From an uncultured Eubacteriales bacterium (GTDB taxonomy: Bacteria > Bacillota > Clostridia > Oscillospirales > Butyricicoccaceae), in the NCBI GenBank assembly GCA_910585875.1, contig CAJUIK010000016.1, positions 1 through 24,249 of the forward strand: a stretch of 24,249 nt of DNA, read 5' to 3'. Both the position numbers and the translations under genes were made by a program. The notes beneath the pieces are model-generated. The model searched no databases and was not told where the DNA came from. It saw only the letters and a list, made by a program, of their open reading frames with translations. Positions 14,659 to 22,310 of the stretch are shown in pieces. How positions within the stretch are numbered: the first letter of the stretch is position 1; each line of letters begins with the position of its first letter.

Positions 14659-14720
14659 ACAAATTTGCCCTCAATTTTGGACAGACTGTCCGCAGACAGT
14701 GGACAAAGGGGCAAATTTGT
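14659..14720. repeat. Nested inverted repeat in the htrA-tdh intergenic region
   Basis: ACAAATTTGCCC (14659-14670) and GGGCAAATTTGT (14709-14720) are perfect 12-base inverted arms. Between them lies a second inverted repeat ACTGTC-CGCA-GACAGT (14685-14700). The element sits about 25 bases upstream of the tdh -35 box and also upstream of htrA. It may be a regulator-binding region with two sites, or a cruciform. Confidence 0.6.
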
Positions 14721-14743
14721 TTCAAAAAAAGAGCTTTCCCTCA

Positions 14744-14771
14744 TTGAAATCCCCAAATCGCGTGGTATAAT
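14744..14771 (+). promoter_or_regulatory. Promoter of tdh-kbl
   Basis: TTGAAA (14744-14749), a 16-base spacer and TATAAT (14766-14771). The leader to the ATG is about 120 bases and contains short GC-rich hairpins but no riboswitch I recognise. Confidence 0.8.
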
Positions 14772-14899
14772 GAAAAGGAAGATTGATTGCCGCCAAAGCG
14801 CCGTAGCCGGCGTTCTATTCCAACGAGCGGAACCGCGGTTTTTCTGAGACCGTTTCAGAGAGGGCCGCTATCATTTATATTGTAATGGAGATGAGTGCA

Positions 14900-15949
14900 A
14901 TGTCTGAAAAAATGATGGACGCGCTGGTCAAAACAGGCCCGGTCAAGGGCCTGACGCTGACGCAGGTGCCTGTGCCTGTTCCCGGCCCGGGCGAAGTGCT
15001 GATCAAAATCCACAAGACCGCCATCTGCGGCACGGACGTACACATTTACAACTGGGACCCTTGGAGCCAGGCCAACCTGAACCCGCCGCTGACTACCGGC
15101 CATGAATATGTGGGCGAGATCGCCGAGCTGGGCGCCGGCGCCACCAAATATCGCGTGGGACAGAGGGTGACGGGCGAAGGCCATATCATCTGCGGAACCT
15201 GCCGCAACTGCCGGGAGGGCAACGGCCAGTGGTGCCCCACGGCCAAAGGCGTAGGCGTCAATCGCGACGGCGCTTTCGCCCAGTATCTGTGCATCCCTGA
15301 AACCAACGTGGTGCCTGTGGACGAAGATTTGGACGAAGATCTGGTGTCCTTCTTCGACGCTTTCGGCAACGCCACGCACACCGCCCTGATGTGGGATCTG
15401 GTGGGCGAAGACGTGCTGATCACCGGCGCCGGCCCCATCGGCGTCATGGCCGTGGCCATCTGCAAATACGCAGGCGCCCGCAATGTTGTGATCACCGACG
15501 TCAACGAATACCGGCTGGAGTTGGCCAAAAAGATGGGCGCCGACGCCTGCGTCAACGTGGCCAAAGAAAAGCCCGAGGCTTATTTTGAGAAGCTCAAGAT
15601 CAAAGAGGGCTTCGACGTGGGCCTGGAGATGAGCGGCAGCGCCCCCGGCCTCAACCAGCTGCTGGGCTTGATGCGCAACGGCGGCAAAGTCTCCCTGCTG
15701 GGCCTCCAGGGCCCGGACACCAAGATCAACTGGGATCACATCATCCTCAAGGGCCTGACCGTCCAGGGAATTTACGGCCGCAAGATTTTCTCCACCTGGA
15801 ACAAGATGAGCGCCATGGTCCAGGGCGGTTTGGATCTGAAACCCGTTATCACCCATCACTATCATTATACCGAGTTTGAAAAGGGCTTTGAAGCCATGAT
15901 TTCCGGCAACTCCGGCAAAGTCGTGCTGGATTGGACGGAAAAGAAATAA
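14900..15949 (+). CDS. tdh: L-threonine 3-dehydrogenase
   Basis: Tdh oxidises L-threonine to 2-amino-3-oxobutyrate with NAD+. The 349-residue protein matches the medium-chain zinc dehydrogenase of E. coli closely, with AICGTDVHIYNWD, GHEYVG, GEGHI.CG.CRNCR, the GAGPIG nucleotide motif (176-181) and NVVITDVNEYRLELA. Catalytic zinc ligands are C43, H68 and E69. The structural zinc cysteines are C98, C101, C104 and C112. ATG 14900 is preferred over upstream in-frame ATGs at 14885 and 14891 because GGAG lies nine bases before it and the protein then has the family length. It is 18 bases upstream of kbl, so the two enzymes form an operon. Confidence 0.96.
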   Translation: MSEKMMDALVKTGPVKGLTLTQVPVPVPGPGEVLIKIHKTAICGTDVHIYNWDPWSQANLNPPLTTGHEYVGEIAELGAGATKYRVGQRVTGEGHIICGTCRNCREGNGQWCPTAKGVGVNRDGAFAQYLCIPETNVVPVDEDLDEDLVSFFDAFGNATHTALMWDLVGEDVLITGAGPIGVMAVAICKYAGARNVVITDVNEYRLELAKKMGADACVNVAKEKPEAYFEKLKIKEGFDVGLEMSGSAPGLNQLLGLMRNGGKVSLLGLQGPDTKINWDHIILKGLTVQGIYGRKIFSTWNKMSAMVQGGLDLKPVITHHYHYTEFEKGFEAMISGNSGKVVLDWTEKK

Positions 15950-15967
15950 AAGGAGGAAGCTCGCATC

Positions 15968-17149
15968 ATGAAAGACGCGCTGAAGATTTATGAAAAAGAG
16001 CTGGAGGGCATCCGCGAAGCCGGCACTTATAAGGACGAGCGGTTTATCACAACCCCCCAGAAAGCCCGCATTGACACCACCAAGGCCAACAACGTCGTCA
16101 ATATGTGCGCCAACAACTATCTGGGCCTTTCCAACAACCAGGAAATTATCCAGGCTGCCAAAGACAGCTACGATAAGTGGGGCTACGGCCTGTCCTCCGT
16201 CCGCTTCATCTGCGGCACCCAGGAGCTGCACAAGGAGCTGGAAAGCAAGATCAGCAAGTTCCTGGGCATGGACGACACCATTCTCTATTCCTCCTGCTTC
16301 GACGCCAACGGCGGCCTGTTTGAGACTCTGCTCACCGCCGAAGACGCCGTCATCTCCGACGAGCTGAACCACGCTTCCATCATCGACGGCGTCCGCCTGT
16401 GCAAAGCCAAGCGCTTCCGCTATAAAAACAACGACATGGCCGACCTGAAGGCCAAGCTGGAAGAAGCCAAAGACTGCCGCATCAAGCTGATCGCCACCGA
16501 CGGCGTCTTCTCCATGGACGGCTTTATCGCCAACCTCCAGGGAATCTGCGACCTGGCCGACGAATACGGCGCTCTGGTGATGGTGGACGACAGCCACGCC
16601 GTGGGCTTTATGGGCGACCACGGCAAAGGCACCCCGGAATATTGCGGCGTTATGGACCGGGTGGACATCATTACCGGCACCTTGGGCAAAGCCCTGGGCG
16701 GCGCTTCCGGCGGCTATACCAGCGCCCGCCAGCAGATCGTGGACCTGCTCCGTCAGCGTAGCCGTCCCTATCTGTTTTCCAACACGCTGGCCCCGGCTAT
16801 CGCCGCCGCCAGCTGCAAGGTCTTCGATATGCTGAGCGAATCCACTGCCCTGCGGGACAAGGTCCATGAGAACACCAAGTATTTCCGCGAGAAGATGTCC
16901 ACTCTGGGCTTTGATATTCCTGAGGGAACTCATCCCATCGTGCCTGTGATGCTCTACGACGCCAAGGTGGCCCAGGAATTTGCCTCCCGGATGCTGGAAA
17001 AGGGCGTCTATGTGGTGGGCTTCTGCTATCCTGTGGTGCCCCAGGGTAAAGCCCGGGTGCGCACCCAGATTTCCGCCGCCCACACCAAAGAAGACCTGGA
17101 TTTCGCCATCCAGTGCTTCGCCGAAGTCAAAAAGGAAATGGGCCTCTAA
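15968..17149 (+). CDS. kbl: Glycine C-acetyltransferase (2-amino-3-ketobutyrate CoA ligase)
   Basis: Kbl splits 2-amino-3-oxobutyrate with CoA to glycine and acetyl-CoA, completing threonine breakdown after Tdh. The 393-residue protein is a fold-type I PLP enzyme of the alpha-oxoamine synthase family. It shows NNYLGLSN near 49-56, DELNHASIIDG near 131-141, DDSHAVGFMG at 207-216 and the PLP lysine K241 in TGTLGKALGG. The length agrees with the E. coli protein (398). The ATG has AAAGGAGG at ideal distance. The operon ends at a hairpin terminator. Confidence 0.96.
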   Translation: MKDALKIYEKELEGIREAGTYKDERFITTPQKARIDTTKANNVVNMCANNYLGLSNNQEIIQAAKDSYDKWGYGLSSVRFICGTQELHKELESKISKFLGMDDTILYSSCFDANGGLFETLLTAEDAVISDELNHASIIDGVRLCKAKRFRYKNNDMADLKAKLEEAKDCRIKLIATDGVFSMDGFIANLQGICDLADEYGALVMVDDSHAVGFMGDHGKGTPEYCGVMDRVDIITGTLGKALGGASGGYTSARQQIVDLLRQRSRPYLFSNTLAPAIAAASCKVFDMLSESTALRDKVHENTKYFREKMSTLGFDIPEGTHPIVPVMLYDAKVAQEFASRMLEKGVYVVGFCYPVVPQGKARVRTQISAAHTKEDLDFAIQCFAEVKKEMGL

Positions 17150-17180
17150 AAAACGGCGGAAGTTTCGCCGTAGCGAAAAC

Positions 17181-17210
17181 AGAAAAAGCTGGCTTACGCC
17201 AGCTTTTTCT
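17181..17210 (+). terminator. Terminator of tdh-kbl
   Basis: AGAAAAAGCTGGC pairs perfectly with GCCAGCTTTTTCT around a TTAC loop. A smaller hairpin precedes it (TTTCGC-CGTA-GCGAAA). Confidence 0.9.
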
Positions 17211-17293
17211 TATTCGTGGACGCGGGTTTTGTTCGCCGGCGGGGCGGTCGAATTGGGTTGGATTTGTAATTTTTGGATGTCTTGCGCCGCCCC

Positions 17294-17322
17294 TTGATAA
17301 TTTGATCGAGATGTATTATAAT
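17294..17322 (+). promoter_or_regulatory. Promoter of the SRP RNA gene
   Basis: TTGATA (17294-17299), a 17-base spacer and a consensus TATAAT (17317-17322). The start near 17329 would give a short 5' extension, including the hairpin CCGCCG/CGGCGG near 17333-17350, ahead of the mature RNA. Confidence 0.85.
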
Positions 17323-17372
17323 AAACGCAGTATCCGCCGCAAAACCGGCGGACGCAGCCCGGCAATTGTCAA

Positions 17373-17673
17373 GGGGCGGTTGCCAAGGCCGCGCTAACCG
17401 GGGAGTTAGCGGTTCCTTATTTACCTGAAATCCGCTATATGCAGGGGTTAATTCCGTTCCAGAGGATTCGTCTTTTTGTCGTCTGCCTCGTATGCAAAGC
17501 TGTGAGAGATCGGTCCCGCGCAACAGACAGCCGTGAACCATGTCAGGCGGGGAACCGAGCAGCATTAAGCGGCGCCGTCTGTGTGCCGCGGCCAACCGAT
17601 TTTGAGCCGAGCATACGGGTTCCGGGCAGGGGGCGTCTTCGAGGGAGCGGCGCGCGGTCTTGGGAGCCGCCCC
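17373..17673 (+). ncRNA. ffs: Signal recognition particle RNA, large bacterial type (scRNA)
   Basis: The conserved helix 8 is present: GTCAGG-CGG-GGAA-CCG-AGCAGC at 17542-17563 with a GGAA tetraloop, the binding site for Ffh. The Alu domain of Firmicutes is visible at 17393-17445: hairpin GCTAAC...GTTAGC followed by GGTTCC and CCTGAAATCCGCTATATGCAGG. The ends pair: GGGGCGG..GCCAAGGCCGCGC at the 5' side with GCGCGGTCTTGG..GCCGCCCC at the 3' side, which fixes the borders. The RNA targets secretory proteins to the membrane with Ffh/FtsY. In B. subtilis the homologue (scr) also precedes dnaX-yaaK-recR and is cut from a longer precursor. The closing helix followed by T-rich sequence doubles as terminator. 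Confidence 0.9.
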
Positions 17674-17686
17674 TTTTTATTTTTTG
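17652..17686 (+). terminator. 3' strand of SRP closing helix plus T-tract
   Basis: GCCGCCCC ends the long closing helix and is followed by TTTTTATTTTTT. Termination would therefore depend on pairing with the 5' end of the RNA about 300 bases upstream. Confidence 0.55.
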
Positions 17687-17696
17687 GAAAGAAGGG

Positions 17697-18170
17697 ATGG
17701 CCTTGGCTGAAATTCGGCTGGTTAGGCAGGAGGAGCTGGAGCAAATCAACCGACTTCGGGCCCAGGCCGCCGCCCTGCACAACCAGGGCAGGCCGGATAT
17801 CTATCCCCCGTTCAGCCCGGCCTTGGCGGCCCAGCTGGCGGAGCGGCTGCAAGACCCGGGGGCGGAGCTGGTCGCCGCCTTTCGTCAAGGTTCCGCGGCG
17901 GGCTATGCTCTGGTTCTCTACCGAGAAATCCCTTCAACGCCCCACAGCGTGGGCCGGCGGGTTTGCCATATCGATGAATTCGGCGTGGACGAAGACTGCC
18001 GCCGGCAGAAAATCGGCGCTCAGCTTTTGGATTTCATCAAAGCCCGGGCGGCGGAAAAAGGGTTCTCTCAGATTCAGCTGAATGTCTGGGGCTTTAACCA
18101 ATCCGCCATAGCCTTTTACCAGCGCATGGGCTTTGAGCCGGTTCGCTATTTCATGGAATTGCAGCTATAA
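17697..18170 (+). CDS. GNAT family N-acetyltransferase
   Basis: The 157-residue protein has the GNAT fold. It has an N-terminal helix region, a beta strand CHIDEFGVDEDCR followed by the acetyl-CoA loop RRQKIGAQLLDFIKARA (motif A, Q/R-x-x-G-x-G/A, about 102-118), and motif B with LNVWGFNQSAIAFYQRMGF. It transfers an acetyl group from acetyl-CoA to an unknown acceptor. The start is uncertain: the ATG at 17697 has GGAAAG about five bases upstream, while a TTG two codons later has GAAGGG six bases upstream. It sits directly after the SRP RNA terminator and 49 bases before dnaX, an insertion into an otherwise conserved gene order. It may provide the first gene of the dnaX transcript. Confidence 0.88.
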   Translation: MALAEIRLVRQEELEQINRLRAQAAALHNQGRPDIYPPFSPALAAQLAERLQDPGAELVAAFRQGSAAGYALVLYREIPSTPHSVGRRVCHIDEFGVDEDCRRQKIGAQLLDFIKARAAEKGFSQIQLNVWGFNQSAIAFYQRMGFEPVRYFMELQL

Positions 18171-18219
18171 CCTTTTTTATATTCTTTCATTTCTCCATTG
18201 GAGTTGGGAGGCGGGATTT

Positions 18220-19785
18220 TTGTCTCATCAAGCCCTTTACCGCAAATGGCGGCCCTTGTCCTTTGACGATGTGGTTGGTCAGCGGCACATCACGTCGGCC
18301 CTGAAAGCGCAGGCGGCTTCGGGCCGGCTTTCTCACGCCTATCTATTCACCGGCACTCGAGGCACCGGCAAAACCACCTGCGCCAAAATCCTGGCCCGGG
18401 CGGCCAACTGCCTGTCCCCTATCGACGGCGGCCCCTGCAATCAATGCGAAAGCTGCCGGGCGTCTTTGGCGGAATCCGCCGTGGATATCACGGAAATCGA
18501 CGCCGCCTCCAACAACGGCGTGGACAACATCCGGGAAATTCGGGAAGAAGTCAACTATTCTCCCGCCGCCCTGAAAATGCGGGTTTACATCATCGACGAA
18601 GTGCATATGCTGTCCACCGGCGCTTTTAACGCCCTGCTCAAAACGCTGGAAGAGCCGCCGGAACACGTTTTGTTCATCCTGGCCACCACCGAGATTCACA
18701 AAGTGCCCGCCACCATTCTCTCCCGGTGCCAGCGCTATGATTTCCGCCGCATTTCGCCGGCGGTTGTAGCCGACCGGCTGCTGTATATCGCCGGCCAGGA
18801 GGGGCTGAATCTGGAAAAAAGCGCCGCTCTGCTGCTGGCCCGTCTGGGCGACGGCTCCATGCGAGACGCCATTTCCCTGCTGGACCGCTGCGCGGCGGGC
18901 GACGCCGTCATCGACCAGCAGCGGGTGCAGCAATGCCTGGGCGTGGCGGAAAACCAAACCGTTATGGCCCTGTTTCAGGCCGTCAGCCGTCAGGACGCCG
19001 CCGGCGCCCTGGATCTTTTTTACGACTGCTATCAGCAAGGGCGGGATATTGTCTCTCTTTTTGACGAGCTTTTGTCCCTGATTAGAGATTTATACATCGT
19101 CCAGGCTGTTTCTGACCCCAGCGCCGCCTTGGAGAGCTCTTACTTCACTCTGGAAGAGCTTCGCCAGGCCGCTCAGGGCCTCAGCCCCGCTTTGCTGGAG
19201 TTCTGTGTGCAGACCATTGGGGAAACCCTGGCCCGGCTGACTCGCAGCGCCATCCGCCGGGCGGATGCGGAGATTTGCCTGCTCAAGCTGTGTCGAGGGC
19301 CTGACGCTATCCCCGCCCCTCAGCCGGCGAGCCTGTCCCCCGTTTCCGCCCCCGCCGCTCGCCCCCCCTCCCGGTCCAGGCCGGCGGAGCCCCACCCTGG
19401 CCCTCCTTCCCCAGCGGAGCCCGCCGCTTGTGAATCGCCGGCGGCCCAGCCGGCCTCTTCCAGCAGCGACCCAGAAGTGCGGGATCGGTTTTTCGCCGCC
19501 CTCAAGGGCTCGCCCATGAACCCGGCGGCGGCGGCCTATATCCGCTTGGCGGACTATCAGGCCCAAGGAGCCGTTCTATCCGTCGCTGTGGACGAAGAGG
19601 GCCTGCTGCTGCTGGACCGGCCTCGGGTGGTCGGACAGCTGGAAACCGCCGCTCAAAAATGCGGCTTTTCTGCCGTTCGGCTGCGGGCCAAAGGCGCCCC
19701 TGAAAAATCGGAACCGGCGTCGGAAGGTTTGGAGGACATTCTCCGCACGGCCCGGAGCTTGGGCGTGAACGTGACGGAAAAATAG
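18220..19785 (+). CDS. dnaX: DNA polymerase III subunits gamma/tau
   Basis: DnaX is the clamp-loader ATPase of the replisome. The TTG start at 18220 is set by GGAGG eight bases upstream and by the family N-terminus (M)SHQALYRKWRPLSFDDVVGQ. The 521-residue protein has Walker A GTRGTGKT at 45-52, the zinc cysteines C64, C73, C76 and C79, Walker B IIDEVHM at about 124-130, and the sensor/SRC motif ILSRCQRYDF near 166-175. Domain III follows, then a Pro/Ser/Ala-rich linker (about 365-430) and a small C-terminal domain. It is followed by ybaB and recR, the usual recombination/replication cluster. No internal frameshift signal in the expected place is seen, so a single long product is likely. Confidence 0.95.
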   Translation: MSHQALYRKWRPLSFDDVVGQRHITSALKAQAASGRLSHAYLFTGTRGTGKTTCAKILARAANCLSPIDGGPCNQCESCRASLAESAVDITEIDAASNNGVDNIREIREEVNYSPAALKMRVYIIDEVHMLSTGAFNALLKTLEEPPEHVLFILATTEIHKVPATILSRCQRYDFRRISPAVVADRLLYIAGQEGLNLEKSAALLLARLGDGSMRDAISLLDRCAAGDAVIDQQRVQQCLGVAENQTVMALFQAVSRQDAAGALDLFYDCYQQGRDIVSLFDELLSLIRDLYIVQAVSDPSAALESSYFTLEELRQAAQGLSPALLEFCVQTIGETLARLTRSAIRRADAEICLLKLCRGPDAIPAPQPASLSPVSAPAARPPSRSRPAEPHPGPPSPAEPAACESPAAQPASSSSDPEVRDRFFAALKGSPMNPAAAAYIRLADYQAQGAVLSVAVDEEGLLLLDRPRVVGQLETAAQKCGFSAVRLRAKGAPEKSEPASEGLEDILRTARSLGVNVTEK

Positions 19786-19849
19786 CGGTTTTCTCCTCAA
19801 TCAGTTCTCATTCACGATACAATCCTACATGATGAAAGGCGGTATTACC

Positions 19850-20176
19850 ATGAAAAAAATGCCTATGGGCGGCAACTTCAATATGAACAATCTGATGAAG
19901 CAGGCCCAAAAAATACAGCAGGATATGGCTAAAAAGCAAGCCGAGTTGGAGGAAATGGAGTTCACAGCCTCTTCCGGCGGCGGCGCTGTGACGGCCACAG
20001 TCAAGCAGAAGCAGCTGATCAATCTGGAAATCAAGCCCGAGGTCATCGACCCGGAGGATGCCGAAATGCTGTGCGACCTGGTGACGGCGGCGGTCAACGA
20101 GGCCATGAAGCAGTCGGAGGACACCTATTCCACCGAGATGAATAAGCTCACCGGCGGCATGGCGGGCATTCTGTAA
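19850..20176 (+). CDS. ybaB: YbaB/EbfC family nucleoid-associated protein
   Basis: The 108-residue protein has a Met/Asn-rich start, then NLMKQAQKIQQDMAKKQAELEEMEF and GGGAVTATVKQKQLINLEIKPEVID..DAEMLCDLVTAAVNEAM, the DNA-binding dimer signature. YbaB proteins coat DNA non-specifically or at preferred motifs. The ATG at 19850 is favoured because AAAGGCGG lies seven bases upstream; ATGs at 19829 and 19832 overlap that site and lack their own. It lies between dnaX and recR, with two bases to recR. Confidence 0.95.
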   Translation: MKKMPMGGNFNMNNLMKQAQKIQQDMAKKQAELEEMEFTASSGGGAVTATVKQKQLINLEIKPEVIDPEDAEMLCDLVTAAVNEAMKQSEDTYSTEMNKLTGGMAGIL

Positions 20177-20178
20177 CC

Positions 20179-20784
20179 ATGAAATATTTCGCGGCTCCGG
20201 TGGAAAAGCTGATCGAGCAGTTTGAAACGCTGCCCGGCATCGGATACAAAACCGCCCAGCGCCTGGCCTTTTTCATGCTGTCTCAGCCCCAGGAGCAGGC
20301 CGAAGCCTTCGCCCAAGCCATCTTAGAGGCCAAGCGGGCCATCCGGCCCTGTAAATTTTGTCAAAATCTTACAGACAGGGATGTCTGCCCCATCTGCGGA
20401 GACCCCTCTCGGGATAGAGGAACCATCTGCGTGGTGACAGATCCCAAAGACGTGATTGCTTTGGAACGGACGCGGGAATACAAGGGGCTTTATCATGTGC
20501 TCCACGGAACCATCTCCCCGCTGAACGGCGTGGGGCCCGATCAGCTGCGCATCAAAGAGCTTTTGCAGCGGGCGGCCAACGAAAACGAAGAGGTTCGGGA
20601 GGTCATTATGGCCACCAACCCGGACACTGAGGGCGAGGCCACGGCCATGTATCTTTCCCGCCTGCTCAAGCCCTTCGGCCTGAAAGTGACTCGGCTGGCC
20701 TACGGCGTGCCTGTGGGCGGCCATTTGGAATATGCCGACGACGTCACCCTCACCCGGGCCCTGGAAGGCCGAAGGCCGATCTAA
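20179..20784 (+). CDS. recR: Recombination mediator protein RecR
   Basis: RecR works with RecO (and RecF) to load RecA at single-stranded gaps. The 201-residue protein has the N-terminal HhH segment (LPGIGYKTAQRLAFF, 18-32), the C4 zinc finger C58, C61, C70, C73 and a Toprim domain (about 80-175, GTICVVTDPKDVIALERT and TNPDTEGEATAMYL). The C-terminal LAYGVPVGGHLEYADDVTLTRAL is the Walker-B-like tail. The length is the family standard. The start overlaps the end region of ybaB by only two spacer bases, so translation is likely coupled; a terminator follows the gene. Confidence 0.97.
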   Translation: MKYFAAPVEKLIEQFETLPGIGYKTAQRLAFFMLSQPQEQAEAFAQAILEAKRAIRPCKFCQNLTDRDVCPICGDPSRDRGTICVVTDPKDVIALERTREYKGLYHVLHGTISPLNGVGPDQLRIKELLQRAANENEEVREVIMATNPDTEGEATAMYLSRLLKPFGLKVTRLAYGVPVGGHLEYADDVTLTRALEGRRPI

Positions 20785-20793
20785 ACCATACAG

Positions 20794-20827
20794 AAAAAGA
20801 GTTGGCTGCTGAGTCAACTCTTTTTTT
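20794..20827 (+). terminator. Terminator of the dnaX-ybaB-recR operon
   Basis: GAGTTG (20799-20804) pairs with CAACTC (20815-20820), extended by A/T pairs, followed by seven T. Confidence 0.88.
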
Positions 20828-20972
20828 GCGCCTACGGTTCCTGATTTGCCGAATCCGCTCCGATACAGCTGTTGCGCTAAAGATCGTCGGCGCTTTGACT
20901 TGACGGCTTTTTTACAGAGCTCCATATCGCCGTCCAAAGGGGGGCGCAAACAACGGCAAAGGCGCGGTTGGT

Positions 20973-21001
20973 TTGACTTTGCTTCAAAGCAATGATACAA
21001 T
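20973..21001 (+). promoter_or_regulatory. Promoter of the aminotransferase gene with palindromic spacer
   Basis: TTGACT (20973-20978), a 17-base spacer and TACAAT (20996-21001). The spacer contains TTGCTT-CA-AAGCAA (20980-20993), a possible operator. Confidence 0.82.
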
Positions 21002-21051
21002 AGACAGCAGAATTCTCTGACACATAAGAAACGAAAAGGAGCGCGTTTGAA

Positions 21052-22197
21052 ATGAAAGAAAAAACCATGGTAATGATTCCTGGACCCACGCCGGTGGTCC
21101 GATCCATCCAAGACCAGATGGGCCGGGAAATCCAGGCTTTCGGCGACCCTCGCTTCGTCAAGGATTACAAAAGCGTTATTGACGATCTGGGGCAGCTCTT
21201 TGGCTGCGACGGCAAAACTTTCGTAGTGGCCGGCACCGGCACTCTGGCCATGGAGATGGCCCTGGCCAACACCACCAAGCGGGGCGATAACGTCCTGATT
21301 GTCAGCAACGGCTTTTTTGGCGACCGCTTTACCGATATCTGCGCCCACAAGGGCCTGAACGCCGACGTGCTCCAAGCCGAATGGGGCCATGTGGTTTCCC
21401 CTGCCCAAATCGAAGCCAAGCTGAGCGAAAAGCAGTACTCCGTCGTCACCGTCACCCATGTAGACACCGCCACCGGCGCGGCCGCGGATATCGCCGCTAT
21501 CGGCGAAATGATGAAAAAGTTCCCGGACACCATTTATATTGTGGACGGAGTGGCCGCCACTGCCGGCGAATATGAAAACTTGGCGGAGATGAATATCGAC
21601 CTGCTGTTCACCGCCTCCCAGAAGGCCTTTGGCGTCTGCCCCGGTCTGCTGCTGCTGTGGGCCAACAAAAAGGCCATGGCCCGCCGGGCGACCCTGGGCG
21701 TGATCCCCGAATACTACTGCGATTTCGATAAATGGGTTCCCATTATGGACGACCCCTCCAAATACTTCGCCACCCCCGCCGTCAACCTGGTGTGGGCGCT
21801 TCAGGAATCCGTGCGCATCATCAAGGAAGAGGGCATGAAGGCCCGATATCAGCGCCACCTGAAAAACGCCCGGGCCATGCAAAAAGCCCTGGAGGCCCTA
21901 GGCTTCACTCTGCTGGCCCAGCCGGGATGCCGGGCCGTCACGCTGTCCAACTTGATCTACCCCGCCGGGGTGGAAGACGCCAAGTTCCGGGCCGCTCTGC
22001 TGGAAGAGGGCGTCATCGTGGCCGGCGGCCTGGCGGCTTATGCGGGCAAGATGTTCCGCCTGGGCCATATGGGCAACATCGACGTCAACGACGAAGTGGC
22101 CGTGCTGGGCGTCATTGAGCGGGCGCTGAATCAATGCGGCCATGCCGTGCCCTATGGCAAAGGCGTGGGCGTCTACCTGGAAGAAATGGAAAAATAG
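21052..22197 (+). CDS. Class V aminotransferase, alanine/serine-glyoxylate type
   Basis: The 381-residue protein is a fold-type I PLP enzyme of the AGXT/SPT group. It begins MIPGPTPV and has GTGTLAMEMAL (61-71, phosphate loop), SNGFFGDRF, a VTVTHVDTATG segment near 132-142, D165 in IYIVDGVAA, and the PLP lysine K191 in ASQKAFG.CPGL. A conserved C-terminal R-GHMG is present (FRLGHMGNID). Such enzymes move an amino group from alanine or serine to glyoxylate, giving glycine and pyruvate or hydroxypyruvate; some members use other substrates such as 2-aminoethylphosphonate. AAAGGAG precedes the ATG. It stands alone between two terminators with its own promoter. Proximity to tdh-kbl, which also yields glycine, supports but does not prove a glycine role. 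Confidence 0.9.
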   Translation: MKEKTMVMIPGPTPVVRSIQDQMGREIQAFGDPRFVKDYKSVIDDLGQLFGCDGKTFVVAGTGTLAMEMALANTTKRGDNVLIVSNGFFGDRFTDICAHKGLNADVLQAEWGHVVSPAQIEAKLSEKQYSVVTVTHVDTATGAAADIAAIGEMMKKFPDTIYIVDGVAATAGEYENLAEMNIDLLFTASQKAFGVCPGLLLLWANKKAMARRATLGVIPEYYCDFDKWVPIMDDPSKYFATPAVNLVWALQESVRIIKEEGMKARYQRHLKNARAMQKALEALGFTLLAQPGCRAVTLSNLIYPAGVEDAKFRAALLEEGVIVAGGLAAYAGKMFRLGHMGNIDVNDEVAVLGVIERALNQCGHAVPYGKGVGVYLEEMEK

Positions 22198-22216
22198 AAA
22201 AACACGTCAAACATCA

Positions 22217-22250
22217 CAATTTCCGCCGGCTTGTCCGGCGGAAATTGTTT
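22217..22250 (+). terminator. Terminator of the aminotransferase gene
   Basis: A 13-bp perfect stem CAATTTCCGCCGG / CCGGCGGAAATTG with a CTTGT loop, then TTTGT. Confidence 0.88.
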
Positions 22251-22266
22251 GTATCGTTTGCGCCGT

Positions 22267-22310
22267 CGATAGGGCTGAATCTCCGCTTCCGCGTTTTTTC
22301 AGCCTTATCG
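22267..22310 (+). repeat. Inverted repeat in the leader region of the MATE gene
   Basis: CGATAGGGCTGAA (22267-22279) and TTCAGCCTTATCG (22298-22310) form a 13-bp helix with one G-T pair around an 18-base centre containing six T at its end. Further GC hairpins occur near 22350-22370. No clear promoter or known riboswitch was found in this 258-base gap. Confidence 0.5.

Noticed and set aside
14855..17083. A 742-codon open frame on the - strand opposite tdh-kbl
   Set aside because: It lies antisense to two clearly functional enzymes and is rich in His, Gln and Ala as expected of a mirror frame.
17211..17290. tRNA gene between kbl and the SRP RNA
   Set aside because: No cloverleaf arms or TTCGANTC-type T-loop could be found; the segment appears to be plain spacer.
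18811..18822. GGAAAAAAGC in dnaX as a programmed frameshift site
   Set aside because: The six A lie near residue 200, well before the tau-specific region where such sites occur, and the reading frame register does not give a proper A-AAA-AAG heptamer.
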